Below are positions 48,043 through 62,900 of a stretch of DNA of 64,000 nucleotides, one piece after another. The position numbers and the translations under genes were made by a program. Origin of the DNA: Osmia lignaria lignaria (lineage: Eukaryota > Arthropoda > Insecta > Hymenoptera > Megachilidae); NCBI RefSeq assembly GCF_051020975.1, contig NW_027478161.1:9936001-10000000 (forward strand), given 5' to 3'. The notes below the pieces were generated by a model, which was given only the letters and a program-made list of their open reading frames with translations, made no database searches and was not told the DNA's origin. Within the stretch, counting starts at the first letter, position 1. Each line of letters begins with the position of its first letter.

Positions 48043-49974
48043 TTGCAGATTTATCTCAAGGGAAGGGGCCTGACGGACATATTTCGAGATATTTCTTCTT
48101 CTTGTTGTTCTTCTTCTGCACAGCTAAGCTGGAAGTGGCATTTGCAGGTCGCAATAGTGCAGAGTTATCTCAAGGAAAGGGGCCACGGTGTTTCTGTATC
48201 TCTATTATGTTGGTGCGGCTTCGGAACTTTTAAATATCTTGATATATCTCGAGAACTACGCATCTGATCAAAAAATATCATAGAACATAAAAAGTAGGAA
48301 ACTTAATTCTCTACAAAAAAGGTATCTTAACATTTTGCCATAGCTCGCTTCGTTTCCGAGATATTTGCAGATTTATCTCAAGGGAAGGGGCCTGACGGAC
48401 ATATTTCGAGATATTTCTTCTTCTTGTTGTTCTTCTTCTGCACAGCTAAGCTGGAAGTGGCATTTGCGGCTCGCACTAGTGCAGAGTTATCTCAAAGAAA
48501 GGGGCCACGGTGTTTCTGTATCTCTATTATGTTGGTGCGGCTTCGGAACTTTTAAATATCTTGATATATCTCGAGAACTACGCATCTGATCAAAAAATAT
48601 CATAGAACATAAATTGTAGGAAACATAATTGTCTACAAAAAAGGTCTCTTAACATTTTGCCATAGCTCGCTTCGTTTCCGAGATATTTGCAGATATATCT
48701 CAAGGGAAGGGGCCTGATGGACATATTTCGAGATATTTCTTCTTCTTGTTGTTCTTCTTCTGCACAGCTAAGCTGGAAGTGGCATTTGCGGCTCGCACTA
48801 GTGCAGAGTTATCTCAAAGAAAGGGGCCACGGTGTTTCTGTATCTCTATTATGTTGGTGCGGCTTCGGAACTTTTAAATATCTCGATATATCTCGATAAC
48901 TACGCTTCTGATCAAAAAATATCATAGAACATAAATTGTAGCAAACATAATTCTCTACAAAAAAGGTCTCTTAACATTTTGCCATAGCTCGCTTCGTTTC
49001 CGAGATATTTGCAGATATATCTCAAGGGAAGGGGCCTGACGGACATATTTCGAGATATTTCTTCTTCTTGTTGTTCTTCTTCTGCACAGCTAAGCTGGAA
49101 GTGGCATTTGCGGCTCGCACTAGTGCAGAGTTATCTCAAAGAAAGGGGCCACGGTGTTTCTGTATCTCTATTATGTTGGTGCGGCTTCGGAACTTTTAAA
49201 TATCTTGATATATCTCGAGAACTACGCATCTGATCAAAAAATATCATAGAATATAAAAAGTAGGAAACTTAATTCTCTACAAAAAAGGTCTCTTAACATT
49301 TTGCCATAGCTCGCTTGGTTTCCGAGATATTTGCAGATATATCTCAAGGGAAGGGGCCTGACGGACATGTTTCGAGATATTTCTTCTTCTTGTTGTTCTT
49401 CTTCTGCACAGCTAAGCTGGAAGTGGCATTTGCGGCTCGCACTAGTGCAGAGTTATCTCAAAGAAAGGGGCCAAGGTGTTTCTGTATCTCTATTATGTTG
49501 GTGCGGCTTCGGAACTTTTAAATATCTTGATATATCTCGAGAACTACGCATCTGATCAAAAAATATCATAGAACATAAAAAGTAGGAAACCTAATTCTCT
49601 ACAAATAAGGTCTCTTAACATTTTGCCATAGCTCGCTTCGTTTCCGAGATATTTGCAGATTTAACTCAAGGGAAGGGGCCTGACGGACATATTTCGAGAT
49701 ATTTCTTCTTCTTGTTGTTCTTCTTCTGCACAGCTAAGCTGGAAGTGGCATTTGCGGCTCGCACTAGTGCAGAGTTATCTCAAAGAAAGGGCCCACGGTG
49801 TTTCTGTATCTCTATTATGTTGGTGCGGCTTCGGAACTTTTAAATATCTTGATATATCTCGAGAACTACGCATCTGATCAAAAAATATCATAGAACATAA
49901 AAAGTAGGAAACTTAATTCTCTACAAAAAAGGTCTCTTAACATTTTGCCATAGCTCGCTTCGTTTCCGAGATAT
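48043..49974. repeat. 12-unit duplication, partial copy 2 (six units)
   Basis: Repeats 44180-46111. The unit at 48687 has a private GCCTGATGG, and the unit at 49653 has a different centre (GCACTAG core and AAAGGGCCCACGG), so exchange has already begun at its right end. Confidence 0.8.
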
Positions 49975-52900
49975 TTGCAGATATATCTCAAGGGAAGGGG
50001 CCTGACGGACATATTTCGAGATATTTCTTCTTCTTGTTGTTCTTCTTCTGCACAGCTAAGCTGGAAGTGGCATTTCCAGCTCGCAATAGTGCAGAGTTAT
50101 CTCAAAGAAAGGGGCCACGGTGTTTCTGTATGTCTATTATGTTGGTGCGGCTTCGGAACTTTTAAATATCTTGATATATCTCGAGAACTACGCATCTGAT
50201 CAAAAAATATCATAGAACATAAAAAGTAGGAAACATAATTCTCTACAAAAAAGGTCTCTTAACATTTTGCCATAGCTCGCTTCGTTTCCGAGATATTTGC
50301 AGATATATCTCAAGGGAAGGGGCCTGACGGACATATTTCGAGATATTTCTTCTTCTTGTTGTTCTTCTTCTGCACAGCTAAGCTGGAAGTGGCATTTGCG
50401 GCTCGCACTAGTGCAGAGTTATCTCAAAGAAAGGGGCCAAGGTGTTTCTGTATCTCTATTATGTTGGTGCGGCTTCGGAACTTTTAAATATCTTGATATA
50501 TCTCGAGAACTACGCATCTGATCAAAAAATATCATAGAACATAAAAAGTAGGAAACTTAATTCTCTACAAAAAAGGTCTCTTAACATTTTGCCATAGCTC
50601 GCTTCGTCTCCGAGATATTTGCAGATATATCTCAAGGGAAGGGGCCTGACGGACATATTTCGAGATATTTCTTCTTCTTGTTGTTCTTCTTCTGCACAGC
50701 TAAGCTGGAAGGGGCATTTGCGGCTCGCACTAGTGCAGAGTTATCTCAAAGAAAGGGGCCACGGTGTTTCTGTATCTCCATTATGTTGGTGCGGCTTCGG
50801 AACTTTTAAATATCTCGATATATCTCGAAAACTACGCTTCTGATCAAAAAATATCGTAGAACATAAATTGTAGGAAACATAATTCTCTACAAAAAACGTC
50901 TCTTAACGTTTTGCCATAGCTCGCTTCGTTTCCGAGATATTTGCAGATATATCTCAAGGGAAGGGGCCTGACGGACATATTTCGAGATATTTCTTCTTCT
51001 TGTTGTTCTTCTTCTGCACAGCTAAGCTGGAAGTGGCATTTGCAGCTCGCAATAGTGCAGAGTTATCTCAAAGAAAGGGGCCACGGTGTTTCTGTATCTC
51101 TATTATGTTGGTGCGGCTTCGGAACTTTTAAATATCTTGATATATCTCGAGAACTACGCATCTGATCAAAAAATATCATAGAATATAAAAAGTAGGAAAC
51201 TTAATTCTCTACAAAAAAGCTCTCTTAACATTTTGCCATAGCTCGCTTCGTTTCCGAGATATTTGCAGATATATCTCAAGGGAAGGGGCCTGACGGACAT
51301 ATTTCGAGATATTTCTTCTTCTTGTTGTTCTTCTTCTGCACAGCTAAGCTGGAAGTGGCATTTGCGGCTCGCACTAGTGCAGAGTTATCTCAAAGAAAGG
51401 GGCCAAGGTGTTTCTGTATCTCTATTATGTTGGTGCGGCTTCGGAACTTTTAAATATCTTGATATATCTCGAGAACTACGCATCTGATCAAAGAATATCA
51501 TAGAACATAAAAAGTAGGAAACCTAATTCTCTACAAATAAGGTCTCTTAACATTTTGCCATAGCTCGCTTCGTTTCCGAGATATTTGCAGATTTAACTCA
51601 AGGGAAGGGGCCTGACGGACATATTTCGAGATATTTCTTCTTCTTGTTGTTCTTCTTCTGCACAGCTAAGCTGGAAGTGGCATTTGCAGCTCGCAATAGT
51701 GCAGAGTTATCTCAAAGAAAGGGGCCACGGTGTTTCTGTATCTCTATTATGTTGGTGCGGCTTCGGAACTTTTAAATATCTTGATATATCTCGAGAACTA
51801 CGCATCTGATCAAAAAATATCATAGAACATAAAAAGTAGGAAACATAATTCTCTACAAAAAAGGTCTCTTAACATTTTGCCATAGCTCGCTTCGTTTCCG
51901 AGATATTTGCAGATATATCTCAAGGGAAGGGGCCTGACGGACATATTTCGAGATATTTCTTCTTCTTGTTGTTCTTCTTCTGCACAGCTAAACTGGAAGT
52001 GGCATTTCCAGCTCGCAATAGTGCTGAGTTATCTCAAAGAAAGGGGCCACGCTGTTTCTGTATCTCTATTATGTTGGTGCGGCTTCGGAACTTTTAAATA
52101 TCTCGATATATCTCGATAACTACGCTTCTGATCAAAAAATATCATAGAACATAAATTGTAGGAAACATAATTCTCTACAAAAAAGGTCTCTTAGCATTTT
52201 GCCATAGCTCGCTTCGTTTCCGAGATATTTGCAGATTCAGCTCAAAGGAACGGGCCTGACGGACATATTTCGAGATATTTCTTCTTCTTGTTGTTCTTCT
52301 TCTGCACAGCTAAGCTGGAAGTGGCATTTGCGGCTCGCACTAGTGCAGAGTTATCTCAAAGAAAGGGGCCACGGTGTTTCTGTATCTCTATTATGTTGGT
52401 GCGGCTTCGGAACTTTTAAATATCTTGATATATCTCGAGAACTACGCATCTGATCAAAAAATATCATAGAACATAAAAAGTAGGTAACTTAATTCTCTAC
52501 AAAAAAGGTCTCTTAACATTTTGCCATAGCTCGCTTCGTTTCCGAGATATTTGCAGATATATCTCAAGGGAAGGGGCCTGACGGACATATTTCGAGATAT
52601 TTCTTCTTCTTGTTGTTCTTCTTCTGCACAGCTAAGCTGGAAGTGGCATTTGCGGCTCGCACTAGTGCAGAGTTATCTCAAAGAAAGGGGCCAAGGTGTT
52701 TCTGTATCTCTATTATGTTGGTGCGGCTTCGGAACTTTTAAATATCTTGATATATCTCGAGAACTACGCATCTGATCAAAGAATATCATAGAACATAAAA
52801 AGTAGGAAACCTAATTCTCTACAAATAAGGTCTCTTAACATTTTGCCATAGCTCGCTTCGTTTCCGAGATATTTTCAGATTTAACTCAAGGGAAGGGGCC

Positions 52901-55900
52901 TGACGGACATATTTCGAGATATTTCTTCTTCTTGTTGTTCTTCTTCTGCACAGCTAAGCTGGAAGTGGCATTTGCAGCTCGCAATAGTGCAGAGTTATCT
53001 CAAAGAAAGGGGCCACGGTGTTTCGGTATCTCTATTATGTTGGTGCGGCTTCGGAACTTTTAAATATCTTGATATATCTCGAGAACTACGCATCTGATCA
53101 AAAAATATCATAGAACATAAAAAGTAGGAAACTTAATTCCCTACAAAAAAGGTCTCTTAACATTTTGCCATAGCTCGCTTCGTTTCCGAGATATTTGCAG
53201 ATTTATCTCAAGGGAAGGGGCCTGACGGACATATTTCGAGATATTTCTTCTTCTTGTTGTTCTTCTTCTGCACAGCTAAGCTGGAAGTGGCATTTGCGGC
53301 TCGCACTAGTGCAGAGTTATCTCAAAGAAAGGGGCCACGGTGTTTCTGTATCTCTATTATGTTGGTGCGGCTTCGGAACTTTTAAATATCTTGATATATC
53401 TCGAGAACTACGCATCTGATCAAAAAATATCATAGAACATAAAAAGTAGGAAACATAATTCTCTACAAAAAAGGTCTCTTAACATTTTGCCATAGCTCGC
53501 TTCGTTTCCGAGATATTTGCAGATATATCTCAACGGAAGGGGCCTGACGGACATATTTCGAGATATTTCTTCTTCTTGTTGTTCTTCTTCTGCACAGCTA
53601 AACTGGAAGTGGCATTTCCAGCTCGCAATAGTGCTGAGTTATCTCAAAGAAAGGGGCCACGCTGTTTCTGTATCTCTATTATGTTGGTGCGGCTTCGGAA
53701 CTTTTAAATATCTCGATATATCTCGATAACTACGCTTCTGATCAAAAAATATCATAGAACATAAATTGTAGGAAACATAATTCTCTACAAAAAAGGTCTC
53801 TTAACATTTTGCCATAGCTCGCTTCGTTTCCGAGATATTTGCAGATATATCTCAAGGGAAGGGGCCTGACGGACATATTTCGAGATATTTCTTCTTCTTG
53901 TTGTTCTTCTTCTGCACAGCTAAGCTGGAAGTGGCATTTGCGGCTCGCACTAGTGCAGAGTTATCTCAAAGAAAGGGGCCACGGTGTTTCTGTATCTCCA
54001 TTATGTTGGTGCGGCTTCGGAACTTTTAAATACCTCGATATATCTCGAAAACTACGCTTCTGATAAAAAAATATCGTAGAACATAAATTGTAGGAAACAT
54101 AATTCTCTACAAAAAACGTCTCTTAACGTTTTGCCATAGCTCGCTTCGTTTCGGAGATATTTGCAGATATATCTCAAGGGAAGGGGCCTGACGGACATAT
54201 TTCGAGATATTTCTTCTTCTTGTTGTTCTTCTTCTGCACAGCTAAGCTGGAAGTGGCATTTGCAGCTCGCAATAGTGCAGAGTTATCTCAAAGAAAGGGG
54301 CCACGGTGTTTCTGTATCTCTATTATGTTGGTGCGGCTTCGGAACTTTTAAATATCTTGATATATCTCGAGAACTACGCATCTGATCAAAAAATATCATA
54401 GAATATAAAAAGTAGGAAACTTAATTCTCTACAAAAAAGGTCTCTTAACATTTTGCCATAGCTCGCTTCGTTTCCGAGATATTTGCAGATATATCTCAAG
54501 GGAAGGGGCCTGACGGACATATTTCGAGATATTTCTTCTTCTTGTTGTTCTTCTTCTGCACAGCTAAGCTGGAAGTGGCATTTGCGGCTCGCACTAGTGC
54601 AGAGTTATCTCAAAGAAAGGGGCCAAGGTGTTTCTGTATCTCTATTATGTTGGTGCGGCTTCGGAACTTTTAAATATCTTGATATATCTCGAGAACTACG
54701 CATCTGATCAAAGAATATCATAGAACATAAAAAGTAGGAAACCTAATTCTCTACAAATAAGGTCTCTTAACATTTTGCCATAGCTCGCTTCGTTTCCGAG
54801 ATATTTGCAGATTTAACTCAAGGGAAGGGGCCTGACGGACATATTTCGAGATATTTCTTCTTCTTGTTGTTCTTCTTCTGCACAGCTAAGCTGGAAGTGG
54901 CATTTGCAGCTCGCAATAGTGCAGAGTTATCCCAAAGAAAGGGGCCACGGTGTTTCTGTATCTCTATTATGTTGGTGCGGCTTCGGAACTTTTAAATATC
55001 TTGATATATCTCGAGAACTACGCATCTGATCAAAAAATATCATAGAACATAAAAAGTAGGAAACATAATTCTCTACAAAAAAGGTCTCTTAACATTTTGC
55101 CATAGCTCGCTTCGTTTCCGAGATATTTGCAGATATATCTCAAGGGAAGGGGCCTGACGGACATATTTCGAGATATTTCTTCTTCTTGTTGTTCTTCTTC
55201 TGCACAGCTAAACTGGAAGTGGCATTTCCAGCTCGCAATAGTGCTGAGTTATCTCAAAGAAAGGGGCCACGCTGTTTCTGTATCTCTATTATGTTGGTGC
55301 GGCTTCGGAACTTTTAAATATCTCGATATATCTCGATAACTACGCTTCTGATCAAAAAATATCATAGAACATAAATTGTAGGAAACATAATTCTCTACAA
55401 AAAAGGTCTCTTAGCATTTTGCCATAGCTCGCTTCGTTTCCGAGATATTTGCAGATATATCTCAAGGGAAGGGGCCTGACGGACATATTTCGAGATATTT
55501 CTTCTTCTTGTTGTTCTTCTTCTGCACAGCTAAGCTGGAAGTGGCATTTGCGGCTCGCACTAGTGCAGAGTTATCTCAAAGAAAGGGGCCAAGGTGTTTC
55601 TGTATCTCTATTATGTTGGTGCGGCTTCGGAACTTTTAAATATCTTGATATATCTCGAGAACTACGCATCTGATCAAAGAATATCATAGAACATAAAAAG
55701 TAGGAAACCTAATTCTCTACAAATAAGGTCTCTTAACATTTTGCCATAGCTCGCTTCGTTTCCGAGATATTTGCAGATTTAGCTCAAGGGAAGGGGCCTG
55801 ACGGACATATTTCGAGATATTTCTTCTTCTTGTTGTTCTTCTTCTGCACAGCTAAGCTGGAAGTGGCATTTGCAGCTCGCAATAGTGCAGAGTTATCTCA

Positions 55901-56414
55901 AAGAAAGGGGCCACGGTGTTTCTGTATCTCTATTATGTTGGTGCGGCTTCGGAACTTTTAAATATCTTGATATATCTCGAGAACTACGCATCTGATCAAA
56001 AAATATCATAGAACATAAAAAGTAGGAAACATAATTCTCTACAAAAAAGGTCTCTTAACATTTTGCCATAGCTCGCTTCGTTTCCGAGATATTTGCAGAT
56101 ATATCTCAAGGGAAGGGGCCTGACGGACATATTTCGAGATATTTCTTCTTCTTGTTGTTCTTCTTCTGCACAGCTAAACTGGAAGTGGCATTTCCAGCTC
56201 GCAATAGTGCTGAGTTATCTCAAAGAAAGGGGCCACGCTGTTTCTGTATCTCTATTATGTTGGTGCGGCTTCGGAACTTTTAAATATCTCGATATATCTC
56301 GATAACTACGCTTCTGATCAAAAAATATCATAGAACATAAATTGTAGGAAACATAATTCTCTACAAAAAAGGTCTCTTAACATTTTGCCATAGCTCGCTT
56401 CGTTTCCGAGATAT
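49975..56414. repeat. Block H right part: mosaic of 20 units
   Basis: Short runs recur at different spacings. 50619-52228 matches 53839-55448 at 3220 bp, with shared TTAACGTTTTGCC, ATCGTAGAACAT and TTAGCATTTT. 52229-53194 resembles the start of the 11-unit HOR at 56415. Units with AGTGCTGAG and CTCGATAAC (51907, 53517, 55127, 56093) are interspersed with units having CCAAGGTG. The region looks like the recombining precursor of the 11-unit HOR. Confidence 0.75.
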
Positions 56415-59400
56415 TTGCAGATTCAGCTCAAAGGAACGGGCCTGACGGACATATTTCGAGATATTTCTTCTTCTTGTTGTTCTTCTTCTGCACAGCTAAG
56501 CTGGAAGTGGCATTTGCGGCTCGCACTAGTGCAGAGTTATCTCAAAGAAAGGGGCCACGGTGTTTCTGTATCTCTATTATGTTGGTGCGGCTTCGGAACT
56601 TTCAAATATCTTGATATATCTCGAGAACTACGCATCTGATCAAAAAATATCATAGAACATAAAAAGTAGGTAACTTAATTCTCTACAAAAAAGGTCTCTT
56701 AACATTTTGCCATAGCTCGCTTCGTTTCCGAGATATTTGCAGATATATCTCAAGGGAAGGGGCCTGACGGACATATTTCGAGATATTTCTTCTTCTTGTT
56801 GTTCTTCTTCTGCACAGCTAAGCTGGAAGTGGCATTTGCGGCTCGCACTAGTGCAGAGTTATCTCAAAGAAAGGGGCCAAGGTGTTTCTGTATCTCTATT
56901 ATGTTGGTGCGGCTTCGGAACTTTTAAATATCTTGATATATCTCGAGAACTACTCATCTGATCAAAGAATATCATAGAACATAAAAAGTAGGAAACCTAA
57001 TTCTCTACAAATAAGGTCTCTTAACATTTTGCCATAGCTCGCTTCGTTTCCGAGATATTTGCAGATATAACTCAAGGGAAGGGGCCTGACGGACATATTT
57101 CGAGATATTTCTTCTTCTTGTTGTTCTTCTTCTGCACAGCTAAGCTGGAAGTGGCATTTGCAGCTCGCAATAGTGCAGAGTTATCTCAAAGAAAGGGGCC
57201 ACGGTGTTTCTGTATCTCTATTATGTTGGTGCGGCTTCGGAACTTTTAAATATCTTGATATATCTCGAGAACTACGCATCTGATCAAAAAATATCATAGA
57301 ACATAAAAAGTAGGAAACTTAATTCCCTACAAAAAAGGTCTCTTAACATTTTGCCATAGCTCGCTTCGTTTCCGAGATATTTGCAGATTTATCTCAAGGG
57401 AAGGGGCCTGACGGACATATTTCGAGATATTTCTTCTTCTTGTTGTTCTTCTTCTGCACAGCTAAGCTGGAAGTGGCATTTGCGGCTCGCACTAGTGCAG
57501 AGTTATCTCAAAGAAAGGGGCCACGGTGTTTCTGTATCTCTATTATGTTGGTGCGGCTTCGGAACTTTTAAATATCTTGATATATCTCGAGAACTACGCA
57601 TCTGATCAAAAAATATCATAGAACATAAAAAGTAGGAAACTTAATTCTCTACAAAAAAGGTCTCTTAACATTTTGCCATAGCTCGCTTCGTTTCCGAGAT
57701 ATTTGCAGATTCAGCTCAAAGGAACGGGCCTGACGGACATATTTCGAGATATTTCTTCTTCTTGTTGTTCTTCTTCTGCACAGCTAAGCTGGAAGTGGCA
57801 TTTGCGGCTCGCACTAGTGCAGAGTTATCTCAAAGAAAGGGGCCACGGTGTTTCTGTATCTCTATTATGTTGGTGCGGCTTCGGAACTTTTAAATATCTT
57901 GATATATCTCGAGAACTACGCATCTGATCAAAAAATATCATAGAACATAAAAAGTAGGAAACTTAATTCTCTACAAAAAAGGTCTCTTAACATTTTGCCA
58001 TAGCTCGCTTCGTTTCCGAGATATTTGCAGATATATCTCAAGGGAAGGGGCCTGACGGACATATTTCGAGATATTTCTTCTTCTTGTTGTTCTTCTTCTG
58101 CACAGCTAAGCTGGAAGTGGCATTTCCAGCTCGCAATAGTGCAGAGTTATCTCAAAGAAAGGGGCCACGGTGTTTCTGTATTTCTATTATGTTAGTGCGG
58201 CTTCGGAACTTTTAAATACCTTGATATATCTCGAGAACTACGCATTTGATCAAAAAATATCATAGAACATAAAAAGTAGGAAACATAATTCTCTACAAAA
58301 AAGGTCTCTTAACATTTTGCCATAGCTCGCTTCGTTTCCGAGATATTTGCAGATATATCTCAACGGAAGGGGCCTGACGGACATATTTCGAGATATTTCT
58401 TCTTCTTGTTGTTCTTCTTCTGCACAGCTAAACTGGAAGTGGCATTTCCAGCTCGCAATAGTGCTGAGTTATCTCAAAGAAAGGGGCCACGCTGTTTCTG
58501 TATCTCTATTATGTTGGTGCGGCTTCGGAACTTTTAAATATCTCGATATATCTCGATAACTACGCTTCTGATCAAAAAATATCATAGAACATAAATTGTA
58601 GGAAACATAATTCTCTACAAAAAAGGTCTCTTAACATTTTGCCATAGCTCGCTTCGTTTCCGAGATATTTGCAGATATATCTCAAGGGAAGGGGCCTGAC
58701 GGACATATTTCGAGATATTTCTTCTTCTTGTTGTTCTTCTTCTGCACAGCTAAGCTGGAAGTGGCATTTGCGGCCTGCACTAGTGCAGAGTTATCTCAAA
58801 GAAAGGGGCCACGGTGTTTCTGTATCTCTATTATGTTGGTGCGGCTTCGGAACTTTTAAATATCTCGATATATCTCGATAACCACGCTTCTGATCAAAAA
58901 ATATCATAGAACATAAATTGTAGGAAACATAATTCTCTACAAAAAAGGTCTCTTAGCATTTTGCCATAGCTCGCTTCGTTTCCGAGATATTTGCAGATAT
59001 ATCTCAAGGGAAGGGGCCTGACGGACATATTTCGAGATATTTCTTCTTCTTGTTGTTCTTCTTCTGCACAGCTAAGCTGGAAGTGGCATTTGCGGCTCGC
59101 ACTAGTGCAGAGTTATCTCAATGAAAGGGGCCAAGGTGTTTCTGTATCTCTATTATGTTGGTGCGGCTTCGGAACTTTTAAATATCTTGATATATCTCGA
59201 GAACTACGCATCTGATCAAAGAATATCATAGAACATAAAAAGTAGGAAACCTAATTCTCTACAAATAAGGTCTCTTAACATTTTGCCATAGCTCGCTTCG
59301 TTTCCGAGATATTTGCAGATTTAGCTCAAGGGAAGGGGCCTGACGGACATATTTCGAGATATTTCTTCTTCTTGTTGTTCTTCTTCTGCACAGCTAAGCT

Positions 59401-59956
59401 GGAAGTGGCATTTGCAGCTCGCAATAGTGCAGAGTTACCTCAAAGAAAGGGGCCACGGTGTTTCTGTATCTCTATTATGTTGGTGCGGCTTCGGAACTTT
59501 TAAATATCTTGATATATCTCGAGAACTACGCATCTGATCAAAAAATATCATAGAACATAAAAAGTAGGAAACATAATTCTCTACAAAAAAGGTCTCTTAA
59601 CATTTTGCCATAGCTCGCTTCGTTTCCGAGATATTTGCAGATATATCTCAAGGGAAGGGGCCTGACGGACATATTTCGAGATATTTCTTCTTCTTGTTGT
59701 TCTTCTTCTGCACAGCTAAACTGGAAGTGGCATTTCCAGCTCGCAATAGTGCTGAGTTATCTCAAAGAAAGGGGCCACGCTGTTTCTGTATCTCTATTAT
59801 GTTGGTGCGGCTTCGGAACTTTTAAATATCTCGGTATATCTCGATAACTACGCTTCTGATCAAAAAATATCATAGAACATAAATTGTAGGAAACATAATT
59901 CTCTACAAAAAAGGTCTCTTAACATTTTGCCATAGCTCGCTTCGTTTCCGAGATAT
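56415..59956. repeat. 11-unit HOR, copy 1 (3542 bp)
   Basis: Eleven 322-bp units. Markers in order: GATTCAGCTC with ACTTTCAAATATC; AGGTAACTTAATT linker with CCAAGGTG and CTACTCATC; GATATAACTC; AATTCCCTAC linker; GATTCAGCTC again; TATGTTAGTG with TACCTTGAT; CTCAACGGAAG with AGTGCTGAG; GCGGCCTGCAC; TTAGCATTTT linker with CCAAGGTG; GATTTAGCTC with GTTACCTC; and AGTGCTGAG with CTCGGTATATC. A private CAATGAAAG lies in the unit at 58991. Confidence 0.9.
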
Positions 59957-62900
59957 TTGCAGATTCAGCTCAAAGGAACGGGCCTGACGGACATATTTCG
60001 AGATATTTCTTCTTCTTGTTGTTCTTCTTCTGCACAGCTAAGCTGGAAGTGGCATTTGCGGCTCGCACTAGTGCAGAGTTATCTCAAAGAAAGGGGCCAC
60101 GGTGTTTCTGTATCTCTATTATGTTGGTGCGGCTTCGGAACTTTCAAATATCTTGATATATCTCGAGAACTACGCATCTGATCAAAAAATATCATAGAAC
60201 ATAAAAAGTAGGTAACTTAATTCTCTACAAAAAAGGTCTCTTAACATTTTGCCATAGCTCGCTTCGTTTCCGAGATATTTGCAGATATATCTCAAGGGAA
60301 GGGGCCTGACGGACATATTTCGAGATATTTCTTCTTCTTGTTGTTCTTCTTCTGCACAGCTAAGCTGGAAGTGGCATTTGCGGCTCGCACTAGTGCAGAG
60401 TTATCTCAAAGAAAGGGGCCAAGGTGTTTCTGTATCTCTATTATGTTGGTGCGGCTTCGGAACTTTTAAATATCTTGATATATCTCGAGAACTACTCATC
60501 TGATCAAAGAATATCATAGAACATAAAAAGTAGGAAACCTAATTCTCTACAAATAAGGTCTCTTAACATTTTGCCATAGCTCGCTTCGTTTCCGAGATAT
60601 TTGCAGATATAACTCAAGGGAAGGGGCCTGACGGACATATTTCGAGATATTTCTTCTTCTTGTTGTTCTTCTTCTGCACAGCTAAGCTGGAAGTGGCATT
60701 TGCAGCTCGCAATAGTGCAGAGTTATCTCAAAGAAAGGGGCCACGGTGTTTCTGTATCTCTATTATGTTGGTGCGGCTTCGGAACTTTTAAATATCTTGA
60801 TATATCTCGAGAACTACGCATCTGATCAAAAAATATCATAGAACATAAAAAGTAGGAAACTTAATTCCCTACAAAAAAGGTCTCTTAACATTTTGCCATA
60901 GCTCGCTTCGTTTCCGAGATATTTGCAGATTTATCTCAAGGGAAGGGGCCTGACGGACATATTTCGAGATATTTCTTCTTCTTGTTGTTCTTCTTCTGCA
61001 CAGCTAAGCTGGAAGTGGCATTTGCGGCTCGCACTAGTGCAGAGTTATCTCAAAGAAAGGGGCCACGGTGTTTCTGTATCTCTATTATGTTGGTGCGGCT
61101 TCGGAACTTTTAAATATCTTGATATATCTCGAGAACTACGCATCTGATCAAAAAATATCATAGAACATAAAAAGTAGGAAACTTAATTCTCTACAAAAAA
61201 GGTCTCTTAACATTTTGCCATACCTCGCTTCGTTTCCGAGATATTTGCAGATTCAGCTCAAAGGAACGGGCCTGACGGACATATCTCGAGATATTTCTTC
61301 TTCTTGTTGTTCTTCTTCTGCACAGCTAAGCTGGAAGTGGCATTTGCGGCTCGCACTAGTGCAGAGTTATCTCAAAGAAAGGGGCCACGGTGTTTCTGTA
61401 TCTCTATTATGTTGGTGCGGCTTCGGAACTTTTAAATATCTTGATATATCTCGAGAACTACGCATCTGATCAAAAAATATCATAGAACATAAAAAGTAGG
61501 AAACTTAATTCTCTACAAAAAAGGTCTCTTAACATTTTGCCATAGCTCGCTTCGTTTCCGAGATATTTGCAGATATATCTCAAGGGAAGGGGCCTGACGG
61601 ACATATTTCGAGATATTTCTTCTTCTTGTTGTTCTTCTTCTGCACAGCTAAGCTGGAAGTGGCATTTCCAGCTCGCAATAGTGCAGAGTTATCTCAAAGA
61701 AAGGGGCCACGGTGTTTCTGTATTTCTATTATGTTAGTGCGGCTTCGGAACTTTTAAATACCTTGATATATCTCGAGAACTACGCATTTGATCAAAAAAT
61801 ATCATAGAACATAAAAAGTAGGAAACATAATTCTCTACAAAAAAGGTCTCTTAACATTTTGCCATAGCTCGCTTCGTTTCCGAGATATTTGCAGATATAT
61901 CTCAACGGAAGGGGCCTGACGGACATATTTCGAGATATTTCTTCTTCTTGTTGTTCTTCTTCTGCACAGCTAAACTGGAAGTGGCATTTCCAGCTCGCAA
62001 TAGTGCTGAGTTATCTCAAAGAAAGGGGCCACGCTGTTTCTGTATCTCTATTATGTTGGTGCGGCTTCGGAACTTTTAAATATCTCGATATATCTCGATA
62101 ACTACGCTTCTGATCAAAAAATATCATAGAACATAAATTGTAGGAAACATAATTCTCTACAAAAAAGGTCTCTTAACATTTTGCCATAGCTCGCTTCGTT
62201 TCCGAGATATTTGCAGATATATCTCAAGGGAAGGGGCCTGACGGACATATTTCGAGATATTTCTTCTTCTTGTTGTTCTTCTTCTGCACAGCTAAGCTGG
62301 AAGTGGCATTTGCGGCCTGCACTAGTGCAGAGTTATCTCAAAGAAAGGGGCCACGGTGTTTCTGTATCTCTATTATGTTGGTGCGGCTTCGGAACTTTTA
62401 AATATCTCGATATATCTCGATAACCACGCTTCTGATCAAAAAATATCATAGAACATAAATTGTAGGAAACATAATTCTCTACAAAAAAGGTCTCTTAGCA
62501 TTTTGCCATAGCTCGCTTCGTTTCCGAGATATTTGCAGATATATCTCAAGGGAAGGGGCCTGACGGACATATTTCGAGATATTTCTTCTTCTTGTTGTTC
62601 TTCTTCTGCACAGCTAAGCTGGAAGTGGCATTTGCGGCTCGCACTAGTGCAGAGTTATCTCAAAGAAAGGGGCCAAGGTGTTTCTGTATCTCTATTATGT
62701 TGGTGCGGCTTCGGAACTTTTAAATATCTTGATATATCTCGAGAACTACGCATCTGATCAAAGAATATCATAGAACATAAAAAGTAGGAAACCTAATTCT
62801 CTACAAATAAGGTCTCTTAACATTTTGCCATAGCTCGCTTCGTTTCCGAGATATTTGCAGATTTAGCTCAAGGGAAGGGGCCTGACGGACATATTTCGAG

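Noticed and set aside
61215..61469. Longer frames beginning upstream at CCATACCTCGC or CCATATCTCGC (also 15826, 18082)
   Set aside because: A single change at the TAG of CCATAGCTCGC removes a stop, so the frame runs further upstream. There is no sign of selection, and the sites are isolated.
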